Notes under the pieces: generated by a model | What the model was told of the DNA's origin: nothing | The model's database searches: none | What the model saw: the letters and a program-made list of their open reading frames with translations, nothing else | Part shown: positions 42,231 to 51,720 of the stretch, piece after piece | Layout of the letters: every line of letters begins with the position of its first letter | Numbering within the stretch: position 1 is the stretch's first letter | Position numbers and translations under genes: made by a program | Assembly: GCF_001618425.1 (NCBI RefSeq) | Contig: NZ_BDCU01000029.1 | Location: 264,092 to 328,091 of the forward strand | DNA: 64,000 bases | Source of the DNA: Nocardia fusca NBRC 14340 | GTDB taxonomy: Bacteria; Actinomycetota; Actinomycetes; Mycobacteriales; Mycobacteriaceae | Reading direction: 5' to 3'

Positions 42231-42902
42231 GTGAGCCGAGTACCGAAAACGCCGCCGACCGGGCAGATCATCGACGTTGTCCTCGACCTGCTGGTAACGG
42301 ACGGATACGAGGCGGTCCAGCTCCGCGAAGTAGCGCGGCGCGCCCGCGTGTCGCTCGCCACCGTGTACAAGCATTTCGCCGATCGCGACGAATTGATCGT
42401 CGCCGCTGTCGAGCACTGGATGGCCACTCACAGCTACACCGCCATGCGGGGGCCGGAGCCAGGGGAAACGCTGCACGACGGATTGGTGCGAGTCCTCGGA
42501 TATGTATTCCGGCCGTGGGAGCGCAACCCCCGGATGCTCGAGGCCTATCACCGGGCCCGCACCGTCTCGAGCGGGCAACGCCTGGACGCCCAGGGCATCA
42601 ACGCGATGCAACCCGTTATCGCCGCGCTGTTCCACAAGGCAGACCCGACCTATATCGAAGACATCGCGCTGGTCCTGTCCAATCTGACCTACGCACTGAT
42701 CGGACGATTCGCCGACGGCAATCTCGAAATCACCGAGATCCTGCCCATCCTGGAACGCGCGGTCTACCGGCTGACCCACGACAACCACGCCGACGCGGCC
42801 GCCGCGGTAGCCACCGGGACGGCCGGGAAGCGAGCCGGCGACTCGGTCGTGATCGCCTCGCTCGCCGCCCCTTTCAAGGCACCGGACCCACCACAGGCCT
42901 GA
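42231..42902 (+). CDS. TetR family regulator, probable regulator of the lipase
   Basis: 223 residues from GTG 42231. The HTH at about 12-60 reads IIDVVLDLLVTDGYEAVQLR, then EVARRARVSLATVYKHFADR. The C-terminal domain (about 75-190: GLVRVLGYVFRPWERNPRML, then EAYHRARTVSSGQRLDAQGI) resembles KstR2/KstR-like lipid-responsive TetR proteins in layout. The adjacent sterol-oxidase-like and lipase genes fit a lipid signal, but that is inference. Confidence 0.88.
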   Translation: MSRVPKTPPTGQIIDVVLDLLVTDGYEAVQLREVARRARVSLATVYKHFADRDELIVAAVEHWMATHSYTAMRGPEPGETLHDGLVRVLGYVFRPWERNPRMLEAYHRARTVSSGQRLDAQGINAMQPVIAALFHKADPTYIEDIALVLSNLTYALIGRFADGNLEITEILPILERAVYRLTHDNHADAAAAVATGTAGKRAGDSVVIASLAAPFKAPDPPQA

Positions 42903-43380
42903 AGCCGCCGTGCGAACCGTTCGCCGCGCCGGACCGACCGTTCACCGCAGAACTCCTCGCACTCGACGACAGCGATTGCCGCACGGTCTTTTTCGCGCGT
43001 GTCGCTCGCTACTTTCTACGAGCAATGTCGTACCCCGCACAGATCTCGTAGGTGCACGCCACCACCTCGGCGTCATCCACACGACCCGGCCGACGGGAGT
43101 CACCACCCCGCTACCTTCGGCGCCCGCAGCGAGAAGCGAACATTGCGAACCCTCGGCCGCTGCACCATTTCTCTTCGAAACAGTGGCACGTTCCCGACAG
43201 GCCGGCATGGACTCCGTAGCCGCCACCAGCGCGCGGGAACCGGTGGTCACGAGTCGAGGTATGTACACGAGATCCAGCCGCTCACCGGAGAGTAGGGCAA
43301 CCATGCACAGAGGCGACACACCCGCTGTCGAAGCCACACGTCCGCCGCACGCCGGTGAGCGACAGCGAGGTGAATCCACC
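42903..43380. other. Gap with no supported gene
   Basis: About 480 bp between the TetR stop and the SGNH hydrolase start. The hydrolase frame stays open upstream, but the translation there is low-complexity and lacks a signal sequence at its beginning. I see no clear operator. Confidence 0.45.
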
Positions 43381-44733
43381 GTGAAAACAAAGCTCCCGGG
43401 CTCACCTTTCGAACGAGCCGATTCCCTGCCGGCCGCCCTGGGCGCAGCCGTGACCGCCGCCGTCATCGCGGCAACGGTGATGACGGGCTCCACTCCCGCC
43501 ACCGCGCAGCCGAATGACCAACTCTGCGGTCGCGAGCATTTCGTCGCTTCGTGGGCCGCCGCCCCCACCGATTCCCTGACCCCGTTGGACGCGGCCGGCA
43601 CACCCGTACCCATGGCAGTCGACGACCAGACCTTCCGCATGGTCATCACACCGCACCTCGGCGGAGAGCAGCTGCGGCTGCATCTGACCAATCGCTTCGG
43701 ACCAGGCCCGGTCACCTTCGCCGAGGTCACCGTCGGCGAACAGACCGAAGGAGCCGCCGCGACCGATATTCACCCGGTCACCTTCCGCGGCAACCGCTCG
43801 ATCACCGTGCCCGCCGGCGAAGATATCGTCAGCGACCCGCTGTCGTTCACGGTCACCTCTGCACAACCGCTGGCCGTCAGCATTCACATCGCCGAATCCG
43901 CGGGCCCGCCCACCAAACACTGGAACGCCAACGCGACCTCCTACTATTCGCCCCCGGGCAGCGGCAACCTCACCGGCCGGACAGCGGCGAACCAGTTCAC
44001 CTCCCGGACCGGATCCTGGTTCTACGTCCGCGCTCTGGACGTACTCGCCTCGGCCGGCACCCATTCCGTGGTCGCCTTCGGTGACTCCATCACCGACGGA
44101 TTCGTCGGGAGCACCCCGATGGGCATCCCTGTCGACCGCGCGGTTGCCGATACCGACAGCCGCTACCCGGATTTCCTACAGCGCAGGCTCGACCACGCCG
44201 GTATCCCGGTCTCGGTCGTGAATGCGGGAATCGGCAGCAACCGGGTAGTGACCGGAGGTGAGCCGTTCCTGTTCGGGCCGAGTGCCGTCGCCCGATTCGA
44301 CCGTGACGCGCTGAGCCTCACCGGGGTGAGCGGAGTACTGGTACAGGAGGGGATCAACGACCTCGGACTACCACCCCCTGCCACGGCCGCCCAGGTGATC
44401 GCCGGATACGAGCAGTTGATCACCGCGGCACGCCGCGCCGGGAAGAAGATCTGGCTGGGGACCGTGCTGCCCGCCTCGGACGCAATCGTCGACGGCGTCC
44501 TGCTCGCGCCCGACAGCGAGAAGCACCGGCAGGAGATCAACACCTGGATCCGCACGCAACAACTCAGCGACGGGATCGTGGATTTCGACGCCGCCCTGCG
44601 TGATCCCGGCAACCTCTCGATTCTGCGAGCCGACTATTCCAGCCCCGACAGGCTCCACCCCAACCCGGCCGGTTACCGGGCGATGGCCGACACTGTCGAA
44701 CTCTCCACGATCGCGCAGCACCCGCACTGCTGA
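43381..44733 (+). CDS. Secreted SGNH/GDSL hydrolase
   Basis: 450 residues from GTG 43381, chosen because GAGGTGA precedes it and it puts the signal peptide (LPAALGAAVTAAVIAATVMT, cleavage near ATA-QPN) near the N-terminus; ATG 43303 is the alternative. A beta-sandwich-like region (about 50-220) is followed by the SGNH esterase domain. Its motifs are block I AFGDSITDGFVG, block II NAGIGSNRVV, block III QEGINDLGLP and block V SSPDRLHPNPAGY with the catalytic Asp-His. It is probably an extracellular esterase acting on polysaccharide or lipid esters. Confidence 0.9.
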   Translation: MKTKLPGSPFERADSLPAALGAAVTAAVIAATVMTGSTPATAQPNDQLCGREHFVASWAAAPTDSLTPLDAAGTPVPMAVDDQTFRMVITPHLGGEQLRLHLTNRFGPGPVTFAEVTVGEQTEGAAATDIHPVTFRGNRSITVPAGEDIVSDPLSFTVTSAQPLAVSIHIAESAGPPTKHWNANATSYYSPPGSGNLTGRTAANQFTSRTGSWFYVRALDVLASAGTHSVVAFGDSITDGFVGSTPMGIPVDRAVADTDSRYPDFLQRRLDHAGIPVSVVNAGIGSNRVVTGGEPFLFGPSAVARFDRDALSLTGVSGVLVQEGINDLGLPPPATAAQVIAGYEQLITAARRAGKKIWLGTVLPASDAIVDGVLLAPDSEKHRQEINTWIRTQQLSDGIVDFDAALRDPGNLSILRADYSSPDRLHPNPAGYRAMADTVELSTIAQHPHC

Positions 44734-44780
44734 CCCCACGCAGCATTGGCAAAATATGCCTTTCATGGCTGCGTAGGGGT
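44733..44780 (+). terminator. Nested hairpin after the SGNH hydrolase
   Basis: ACCCCACGCAGC (44733-44744) pairs with GCTGCGTAGGGGT (44768-44780) with one bulged base. An inner stem GGCA/TGCC (44748-44751/44757-44760) lies in the loop. The outer arm begins at the last base of the stop codon. It probably terminates the hydrolase transcript. Confidence 0.65.
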
Positions 44781-45019
44781 GGTGTGTCACGGTGGGCTGC
44801 AGCCCGGTACCTCGGCGCCGAGTCGGGGCTCATTCGATATGGCGGCGTGATCGAACGGCGGATCGCGCAACGGCCGGGTTTCATGAAGCGAACATTTCCG
44901 GCGAGCTGTTGGCGTCGTGGATGCGATCGCCTAGTCTCCCAATGCGGGCCCAGAAGTCGCCTCGAGACCACCGGGGTGGGCCCTTGATGTTGCGCATGTC
45001 GACCCGATGTGAGTGCACT

Positions 45020-45622
45020 ATGAAACCGACTGTCAGTTCTGTACAGATTCCTGCCGATTCTCCGGCGTCGACGGGCAGATCCCCTGGTGATCAGCTGATG
45101 TTCCGGACCGGGTTCCGCGGCGGAGTCGTCGTCTTGGCTGCGCGTGGCCACGCCGATGCTTTCACCCTGCCACTGTGGCGGGAACAAGTAGGCAAGGCCG
45201 CCGAGGTGGCTGCCGGCGGGGACGGCGCCTTGATCATCAACGCGACCCGGCTGGAGTTCCTGTCGCTGCGCACTCTGGCCGCGACAGCCGAGGACGCGTG
45301 CCGCTATCGGCGTGCGGGCGTCGAGGTGTATCTGGTGACTCCGGATCCGGAGATCGTTCGCCTGGCTGCGGGCGACTCCCGCACCGCCCGCCTACCGGTC
45401 CGCTCCACCGTGGTCAGTGCGCTGACAGCGATCCAGCTGCGCCGGCGGACGACACGCTTGACCGGACGGGACCCCGACCGGGCCCCGGAGATCGCCCCGG
45501 ACGTACCGCGGAGCGGACAGAACGGGCGAGTGCGCTTCAGGACCGGGGACCCCGTGATAGCCATCGGTGAGTTCCGGGGCGCTGTGGCACCTACGTTGGC
45601 GCCGGGAACCGACCGGGATTGA
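45020..45622 (+). CDS. STAS-domain protein (anti-sigma-factor antagonist-like)
   Basis: 200 residues from ATG 45020; ATG 44987 with GGTGGG upstream is an alternative. The STAS core (about 38-125) reads GGVVVLAARGHADAFTLPLW, DGALIINATRLEFLSLRTLA, YRRAGVEVYLVTPDPEIVRL. The usual D-S-S-G phosphorylation loop is replaced by EFLSLRT, so control by a serine kinase is uncertain. A basic C-terminal tail of about 60 residues is added. No cognate anti-sigma factor lies nearby. A truncated paralog is coupled to the ECF sigma gene at 7310-7546. Confidence 0.75.
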   Translation: MKPTVSSVQIPADSPASTGRSPGDQLMFRTGFRGGVVVLAARGHADAFTLPLWREQVGKAAEVAAGGDGALIINATRLEFLSLRTLAATAEDACRYRRAGVEVYLVTPDPEIVRLAAGDSRTARLPVRSTVVSALTAIQLRRRTTRLTGRDPDRAPEIAPDVPRSGQNGRVRFRTGDPVIAIGEFRGAVAPTLAPGTDRD

Positions 45623-45666
45623 TTGTGCACACTTCCGGATCTCGATCTGGAGGCACCGTCCGCTGA

Positions 45667-46903
45667 CTACGCGCCCCCTGTCATGGTGACCACGGTTTTC
45701 AGCCACCCTTCACGGCGCAGGTCGAACTGCTGGTAGGCGGCGATGGCCGCCACCGGCTCGGCGAGCCGGGTGATGAACCGGGTGGGGTCCAGATCGCCGC
45801 GCGCGACCCGGCCCAGCAGGCCCGGGACATAGCGGCGATGGTTGCAGTTACCTCCCTGCACCGTGAGATTGCGGTTGGTGACCGCACCGACCGGAAAGGC
45901 GTCGAAGTCCGGTGGGTATACCCCGACGATGCCGATGCTGCCGGCTTTGGCCACCGCGTTCACCGCCCAGCGCAACGCCAGGCTCGGGGCGTCGCCGACC
46001 AGCCACTGACCGTCACCGGTGTTGCCCTCGGTTGCGGCCGCGCCGCGTTCGGCTTCGAATGTCCCGGTGTCCACCGGCAGCTCCGCGGCGGCCGGGCCGG
46101 AGTGCGGGCGCTGCGCGTCGACACCGACCGCCTCGATCACCCGGTCCACCCCGATACCGCCGGTGAGCTCACGCACCGCGGACACCGGGTCCTCGACGCC
46201 GAAGTCGATCGGCTCGGCGTTCTGCGCGCGGGCGACCGCGAGTCGATCGGCATGGTCGTCGACCACCAGTACCCGCGAGGCACCCTGTCGCTTCGCCGAC
46301 GCGACGGCGCACTGCCCGACCACGCCCGCCCCGAGCACCAGGACGGTGTCACCCTGGGACACCTGCGCCAGCTTCGCGCCGAACCACCCGGTGGGCAGCA
46401 CATCGGACACCATGATGGCCCTGCTCGTCGGTCACCTCGTCCGGCACTTCGACCAGCGTCGTCGCGGCATAGGGGATGCGCGCGTACTCGGCCTGCAATC
46501 CGTCGACCGGTCCGGTGCTCTCCGGCCCGCCGAAGAAACTGGTGCCGGCCTGCGGGCCGTTCGGATTGGCCACGTCACATTGCGCGAAGTAGCCGGCCCG
46601 GCAGTAGGAGCAGTACCCGCAGGCCACAGTGGAACACACCACCACCCGGTCACCGGCCGCGAAGCCCCGCACCGCCGATCCGGTTTCCTCGACCACCCCG
46701 ACTGCTTCGTGCCCGAGCACGGTCCCGGGCAACATGCCGGGCATGGTGCCCCGCACCAGATGCAGGTCGGTGCCGCAGATGGCGGAGGTGGTGATGCGTA
46801 CGATCGCGTCGGTGGGTTCCTCGATCTTCGGATCGGTCACGTCGTCCAGGCGGATATCGCCGACGCCGTGCCATACGGCCTCCTGCCGAACAGCTGCATC
46901 GAA
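45667..46903 (-). pseudogene. Zinc-dependent alcohol dehydrogenase with frameshift
   Basis: Two frames together give a full MDR-family enzyme. The first part has TTSAICGTDLHLVRGTMPGM, PGTVLGHEAVGVVEETGSAV and the structural zinc cysteines CSTVACGYCSYCRAGYFAQC. The second has MVSDVLPTGWFGAKLAQVSQ and VLVLGAGVVGQCAVASAKRQ. They join at 46419-46421 if one G of a GGG run is removed. The 5' end also lacks a clean start: QEAVWHGVGDIRLDDV precedes the first ATG in another frame. It resembles glutathione-independent formaldehyde dehydrogenase-like proteins. A sequencing error at the GGG run cannot be excluded. Confidence 0.75.
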
Positions 46904-47363
46904 ATGGTGTGAGGCGGGAAAATGCGCGGACCGGCGGGTGTTTATCCGGCGTCGGAATGGCTAATCCGGCCGCTGCCGGAGGTGGTTAAGCAGTCAGCTT
47001 CTCTCTGGCCCTGTCGTTGGTGGCTCGGTGGCGTGCTCGAGTGCCGGGCCGCCGGCGGTGAGGGGTTCAAGGTGCTCGACGGCCGGCCAACCCGCGGGCA
47101 GTTCCTCGGCCGGCGCCGCACGGCGTGGTTATGTGCCGAGGACGCCGTAGGCGGTGGCGAGGTGGGCGATTCGCTGTGCGCGGCCGAGACGGGGTAGGTC
47201 GCTGCCGTCGCGGATGACGCGGCCGCGCAACTGCCCGGCGCCGGATTCGTGACAGCCGCGGTCCGGTCTCCCCGACTACGCTGCGATCGAAATCGGCCGC
47301 GTGTAGGTCACGCTTCCGGCGTCCCCGGGTCGGTACCGTTCGCCGGTGACGGAAGGGGCTGTG
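46904..47363. other. Gap with no supported gene
   Basis: About 460 bp upstream of cydA. On the minus strand at about 47131-47250 a short stretch reads like a protein tail (GRVIRDGSDLPRLGRAQRIA, then HLATAYGVLGT and stop), possibly another remnant; I cannot name it. The rest has no recognisable domain. The cydA promoter must lie near 47300-47350. Confidence 0.4.
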
Positions 47364-48785
47364 ATGGTGACGAGCACTGTGGTCGCGCTCCTCGGGGCGA
47401 GCGGAGAGCGCCCGCCGGGTTTGTTGCCCGCTCGTCAGCAGATGGCGTTCTCGTTGGGCTGGCATATCGTGCTGGCCTGCTTCGGGGTCGCCTTTCCCGC
47501 CATGATCTATGTCGTACATCGGCGCGGCCTGACCCGCGGGGACTCCGTCGCGCTGGGGTTGGCCAAGCGATGGGCGACGGTCTCGGCGATCCTGTTCGCC
47601 ATCGGCGCTGTCTCCGGGACAGTACTCAGCTTCGAAATGGGACTGCTGTGGCCGGGACTTATGGGACGTTACGGCGACGTACTGGGTCTCCCATTCGCCT
47701 TCGAAGGTCTCTCGTTCTTCATCGAAGCCATCTTCCTCGGGATCTACCTCTACGGTTGGGGACGGATGCCACCGCGACGGCATCTCGCGATGCTCATCCC
47801 GATGGGGGTGGCGGGCGTGGTGGGAACGTTCTGTGTGGTCAGCGTCAACGCGTGGATGAACAACCCGACCGGTTTCCGGCTCGTCGACGGCGAGGTCACC
47901 GACGTCGACCCGTGGCGGGCGATGTTCAACGGCGGCGCGTTTCTGCAGTTCGCGCACATGTGGGTCGGTGCGTTCATGGTGGTCGGGTTCGTGGTGTCGG
48001 GCGTCTATGCCGCCGGCCTGCTGCGCGGCCGCCGCGACGACCACCACCGGTTGGGTTTCACGGTGCCGTTCGTCTTCGCGACCGTCGCCGCGCTGCTGCA
48101 ACCTCTCATCGGGCATGTTCTCGGTATGCGGGTGCACGATACGCAGCCGGCGAAATTGGCCGCGTTCGAATTGGCCACCACCACCGAGGGCCCGGCTCCG
48201 CTGCGGCTGGGCGGGGTGCTGGTGGGCGGCGAGGTGCGCGGGGCACTCGATATCCCACGCCTGGGTTCGATTATCGCCCGCAACTCGCTGACCGCGCCCG
48301 TCCCGGGTCTGGACACGGTGTCCGTGCAGGACCGGCCGCCGGTCAACATCACCCACCTCGCCTTCCAAACCATGGTCGGGGTCGGCAGCCTGCTGGCACT
48401 CGCGGTAATCGTCTTCTGGGTGTTGCGGTGGCGGCGGCGTGATCTGCTGGCCCACCGCTGGTTCCTGCGGGCGGCGGTCGCGGCGGGACCGCTGGCTGTC
48501 CTCGCGCTCGAATGCGGATGGATCGCCACCGAGGTCGGCCGGCAACCGTGGACTGTGTGGCAGGTACTGCGCACCGAGGACGCCGCCAGCACCAGTACCG
48601 GACTATGGGTCGGCTATATCGGTGTGGTGCTGGTCTATCTCGGAATGACCGTGGGGGCGGTGGTCGTGTTGCGGTCGATGGCGCGACGCTGGCGCGCCGG
48701 CAGCGAAACGATCGTGGCTCCCTACGGTCCCGGGGCCTCCCCGGTCGACCAGGCGCAGCGCGCCCGCGGCACGGGAGGGCAGTGA
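47364..48785 (+). CDS. cydA: Cytochrome bd-type quinol oxidase subunit I
   Basis: 473 residues from ATG 47364, with GAAGGGG upstream; GTG 47346 is possible. About nine membrane helices. Signatures are RQQMAFSLGWHIVLACFGVA (heme ligand histidine), GLLWPGLMGRYGDVLGLPFA, WRAMFNGGAFLQFAHMWVGA, and GWIATEVGRQPWTVWQVLRT. The quinol loop is short, as in the cyanide-insensitive CIO subclass. It reduces oxygen to water at the cytoplasmic membrane without proton pumping. The next gene is cydB; the cydDC exporter genes usual in mycobacteria are not adjacent. Confidence 0.94.
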   Translation: MVTSTVVALLGASGERPPGLLPARQQMAFSLGWHIVLACFGVAFPAMIYVVHRRGLTRGDSVALGLAKRWATVSAILFAIGAVSGTVLSFEMGLLWPGLMGRYGDVLGLPFAFEGLSFFIEAIFLGIYLYGWGRMPPRRHLAMLIPMGVAGVVGTFCVVSVNAWMNNPTGFRLVDGEVTDVDPWRAMFNGGAFLQFAHMWVGAFMVVGFVVSGVYAAGLLRGRRDDHHRLGFTVPFVFATVAALLQPLIGHVLGMRVHDTQPAKLAAFELATTTEGPAPLRLGGVLVGGEVRGALDIPRLGSIIARNSLTAPVPGLDTVSVQDRPPVNITHLAFQTMVGVGSLLALAVIVFWVLRWRRRDLLAHRWFLRAAVAAGPLAVLALECGWIATEVGRQPWTVWQVLRTEDAASTSTGLWVGYIGVVLVYLGMTVGAVVVLRSMARRWRAGSETIVAPYGPGASPVDQAQRARGTGGQ

Positions 48786-48788
48786 ACG

Positions 48789-49823
48789 ATGGACCTGTCG
48801 GATGCCGTGGCGACCGCGATGTTCACCGGGGTGGTGTTGTACGCGCTGTTCGCGGGCGCGGACTTCGGGTCCGGTTTCTGGGACCTGACCGCGGGCGGGC
48901 CGCGACGTGGCGGTCGCCTGCGGGTGCTGATCGACCACAGCATCGGTCCGGTATGGGAAGCCAACCATGTGTGGCTGATCTACATACTGGTCTTCCTGTG
49001 GACCGCCTATCCCGCGGCCTTCGCGGCCATCATGACGACTCTGTTCATTCCGATGAGCCTCGCCCTGCTGGGCATCGTATTGCGCGGGGCCAACTTCGCG
49101 TTTCGTAAGTACTCCGCGACGATGACCCAGGCACGCCTGTTCGGCGCATTGTTCGCCGGGTCGTCCCTGATCACCCCGTTCTTCTTCGGGACGGTCGTCG
49201 GCGCGATCGCCTCTGGCCGTGTACCGGCGCAGGGATACGGCGACCGGGTGAGCTCCTGGGTGAACCCGACCTCGCTGGTCGGCGGCACCCTGGCAGTGGG
49301 AACCTCGGCGTTTCTGGCCGGAGTGTTTCTCACTGCCGATGCCGCGAGGTCCGGGGACCGCGGGCTCGCAGAATTCCTGCGGCCCCGCACTTTGGTAGTC
49401 GGTGGCGTGACCGGTGCGATCGCGATCGCGGCGATCACACCGATCCGGCGCGACGCACCGACCCTCGGCGACGAATTGCTCGGGCGGGCGCTGCCCCTGA
49501 TCGTGCTGTCCGCGGCGGCCGGTGCCCTCGCCCTGGTGTTGGTGTTCCGCCGCCGGTTCGGGTGGGCAAGGGTTTTCGCGCTGGTCGCCGTCGCGGCGAT
49601 CGTCATCGGATGGGCCGTTGCCCAGACGCCGTGGATGCTGGTCGACGAAATGCTGATCTCCGACGCCGCGGGAGCCCGTGCCACCCTGCTCGCTCTACTC
49701 GCAGTCGTGGGTATCGCGGCAGTGACTGTGTTGCCGGCACTCACCTACCTCTTCTGGCTCACCCAGTCCGACGCCTGGGTTCGTGAGGAGGCCACTCCTG
49801 CCCGCGGGAAAAGCGAACCGTGA
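48789..49823 (+). CDS. cydB: Cytochrome bd-type quinol oxidase subunit II
   Basis: 344 residues starting 3 bp after cydA, with GGAGGG upstream. It has eight or so membrane helices and the family sequences LYALFAGADFGSGFWDLTAG, IGPVWEANHVWLIYILVFLW (W-E-x-N-H-V-W), FFFGTVVGAIASGRVPAQG, and TPWMLVDEMLISDAA. It binds and stabilises the oxidase with CydA. The short length and GADFGSG motif match CIO-type partners. Confidence 0.93.
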   Translation: MDLSDAVATAMFTGVVLYALFAGADFGSGFWDLTAGGPRRGGRLRVLIDHSIGPVWEANHVWLIYILVFLWTAYPAAFAAIMTTLFIPMSLALLGIVLRGANFAFRKYSATMTQARLFGALFAGSSLITPFFFGTVVGAIASGRVPAQGYGDRVSSWVNPTSLVGGTLAVGTSAFLAGVFLTADAARSGDRGLAEFLRPRTLVVGGVTGAIAIAAITPIRRDAPTLGDELLGRALPLIVLSAAAGALALVLVFRRRFGWARVFALVAVAAIVIGWAVAQTPWMLVDEMLISDAAGARATLLALLAVVGIAAVTVLPALTYLFWLTQSDAWVREEATPARGKSEP

Positions 49824-49980
49824 CGAGTCATTCGCCTTCGGGTCTTCTCACGGTTTGCCGCGTGCGGGGGTCTGTTCCGCGACGGCAGCGGCGCATCCCG
49901 ACGATCGGCCACGCCCCGCTGCGCGTCGAAGCCCGCGGAGATCATCGCCGCGAGCCAGGCCTATGAGAGCTTCTCCTCAC

Positions 49981-50000
49981 CGGCCGCCCCGGAGCGGCCG
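49981..50000. terminator. Hairpin between convergent cydB and glycosidase genes
   Basis: CGGCCGC (49981-49987) and GCGGCCG (49994-50000) form a 7-bp stem with a 6-nt loop, between the convergent stops at 49823 and 50059. I see no gene in this 235-bp gap. Confidence 0.5.
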
Positions 50001-50058
50001 AGCCGATATCACCGCGTGACCTCGCGAGGTGTCCCGTAACAGCAAAGCTCGTATGCCA

Positions 50059-51399
50059 TCAGGGTACGGCGGCAACGGGGCGTAGGCAGCTGGCCGGGGG
50101 GTCGATGAGAAAGCAGGGTGACACGCCGCGGGTGGGTCGATAGTCGCCGGGCACGCCACCTTCGGCGATGGTCCGGCTGTACGTGGCGACAGCGTCGGTC
50201 GGGCGGCGAGTGAGACTCGGGTCGGTGATGGTGTCGACGGTGTAGAGGCCGAACCGGGGACGGAAGCTGCCCCATTCGTAGTTGTCGGTGAGACTCCAAT
50301 AGTTGTAGCCCATCACGTTGATACCGTCGGCCTCGGCGCGCTGGATCCAGTAGACGGTGTCCTGGAGATGGGCACTGCGAGTGAAGCCGTCGGCGCGTGG
50401 ATGTCCGTTGTCGGTGGCCATCCCGTTTTCGACAATGTAGAGAGGTTTACCCGGGAAGCGGTCGGCATAGTGCCGGAGGGCGAAGTAGATCCCTTCCGGA
50501 CGGATCGGAAGCTCCCAGATCGGCGGTCCGGGCGGGACCGCGGATCCGACGGCGCCGCCGAGGTATTCGATGATCGTCCGTGCCGCGTCGTATCCCCAGT
50601 AGTAGTCGATTCCGACGTAGTCGAGGCGGGCGGCGATACGGTCGACGAGGGCGCCGTTGATCCGGTCCTCGGCGCCGGCGACGTAGCCGACATTGCTGGT
50701 CACCTGAGCGTTCGGCCGGACGTGGTGGATATGGTCGTAGATTCTGTTGTGCGCCTCCGCGATCCGGTCCAGCATCTGAGCGGCGTCGGCGTTGCCGCGA
50801 CCGGTCTCGTGGGCGATATAGGCGACGGGTTCGTTCACGGTGACCCACAGCGGATCCTGCGCGGCGTAACGGTCGACGACGGCACGCATATTCGCCAGCC
50901 AGTCCTCGACGATGGTCGGGCTGCGCCAGCCGCCCCGGTCGGCGATCCAACCCGGATACACCCAATGGTCGAGGGTGATCATGGGTCGCATACCGGCCCG
51001 GGCAATGCTCGCGACCACCGAGTCGTAGAAGCGGAAAGCCTGCTCGTCCCAGACCCCCGGTGCCGGCTGCAGCCGTGCCCATTCCACCCCGACCCGGAAC
51101 ACCCGGACGCCCAGGTCCGCGGCAAGGCGGATATCGGACTCGAAGCGGTCGTAGAAATCCACCGAATTCCCGAGGCGGTCATAGGCGGGGTTCGCCGCGA
51201 TATACCGACTCCAGTTGCTGTCGGGCGCATGGCCTTCGGCCTGGAACCCGGAGGATGCCACGCCCCAGAGGAACCCGCCGTCCAATCGTGGTAGCCCGGC
51301 GGCGGATTGCGGCGCGGCGGCGGCGTGCGCACAGAACAATACGGTCGAAACAAGAACCGTGAGTGAAGCTACCCAGTACCGACGGAGCCGTGGACGCAT
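50059..51399 (-). CDS. Secreted glycoside hydrolase family 1 protein (beta-glucosidase-like)
   Basis: 446 residues from ATG 51399 (MRPRLRRYWVASLTVLVSTV), with a signal peptide cleaved near AHAAAAP. The GH1 barrel runs from FLWGVASSGFQAEGHAPDSN through VRVFRVGVEWARLQPAPGVW. The acid/base is in PLWVTVNEPVAYI and the nucleophile glutamate in KPLYIVENGMATDNG. NYWSLTDNYEWGSFRPRFGL is the typical C-terminal substrate loop. Export of a GH1 enzyme is uncommon, since most are cytoplasmic. The substrate is probably a beta-glucoside or beta-fucoside. Confidence 0.92.
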   Translation of the reverse strand: MRPRLRRYWVASLTVLVSTVLFCAHAAAAPQSAAGLPRLDGGFLWGVASSGFQAEGHAPDSNWSRYIAANPAYDRLGNSVDFYDRFESDIRLAADLGVRVFRVGVEWARLQPAPGVWDEQAFRFYDSVVASIARAGMRPMITLDHWVYPGWIADRGGWRSPTIVEDWLANMRAVVDRYAAQDPLWVTVNEPVAYIAHETGRGNADAAQMLDRIAEAHNRIYDHIHHVRPNAQVTSNVGYVAGAEDRINGALVDRIAARLDYVGIDYYWGYDAARTIIEYLGGAVGSAVPPGPPIWELPIRPEGIYFALRHYADRFPGKPLYIVENGMATDNGHPRADGFTRSAHLQDTVYWIQRAEADGINVMGYNYWSLTDNYEWGSFRPRFGLYTVDTITDPSLTRRPTDAVATYSRTIAEGGVPGDYRPTRGVSPCFLIDPPASCLRPVAAVP

Positions 51400-51567
51400 C
51401 GCCTCAGGGTAATCCCGGCGAGCACCGGCTCGGCACAGAAACGCCGATCCCGCGGATATGACGGGCGGCGACCGGCCTCCCCGACCCGAGTGCGGGTGGG
51501 AACCCATGGCGCACCGGCGTGTTCCCGACAGAACGGCGGCGTGGTGGTAGGTGCCCCGGTATCCATC

Positions 51568-51720
51568 TCACCGGTCGTTGTGATTCGTCGAGACCCCGCC
51601 ATCCACCGTGCGTACCGCAGCGAGATTGTCGCGTGCGATCACAGCCTGTGAGTAGTCGGGTGCCCCGAGCCGCTCGGCGTCCGCGAAGTTCTGCTCGAAA
51701 TGGTCGATGGCCTCCGCCAT
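51568..51720 (-). pseudogene. TPR-type remnant
   Basis: 50 codons: MAEAIDHFEQNFADAERLGA, PDYSQAVIARDNLAAVRTVD, then a stop. This looks like the last helices of a TPR regulator of the LuxR or XRE-TPR kind. Nothing upstream continues the repeats, so it is probably the tail of a deleted gene. Confidence 0.45.

Noticed and set aside
46922..47197. 91-codon plus-strand open frame upstream of cydA
   Set aside because: No domain, no ribosome binding site and mixed composition.
47067..48545. Long minus-strand open frame opposite cydA
   Set aside because: Its translation is rich in Arg, His, Gln and Glu without domains and mirrors the third-position GC bias of cydA; it is a shadow frame.
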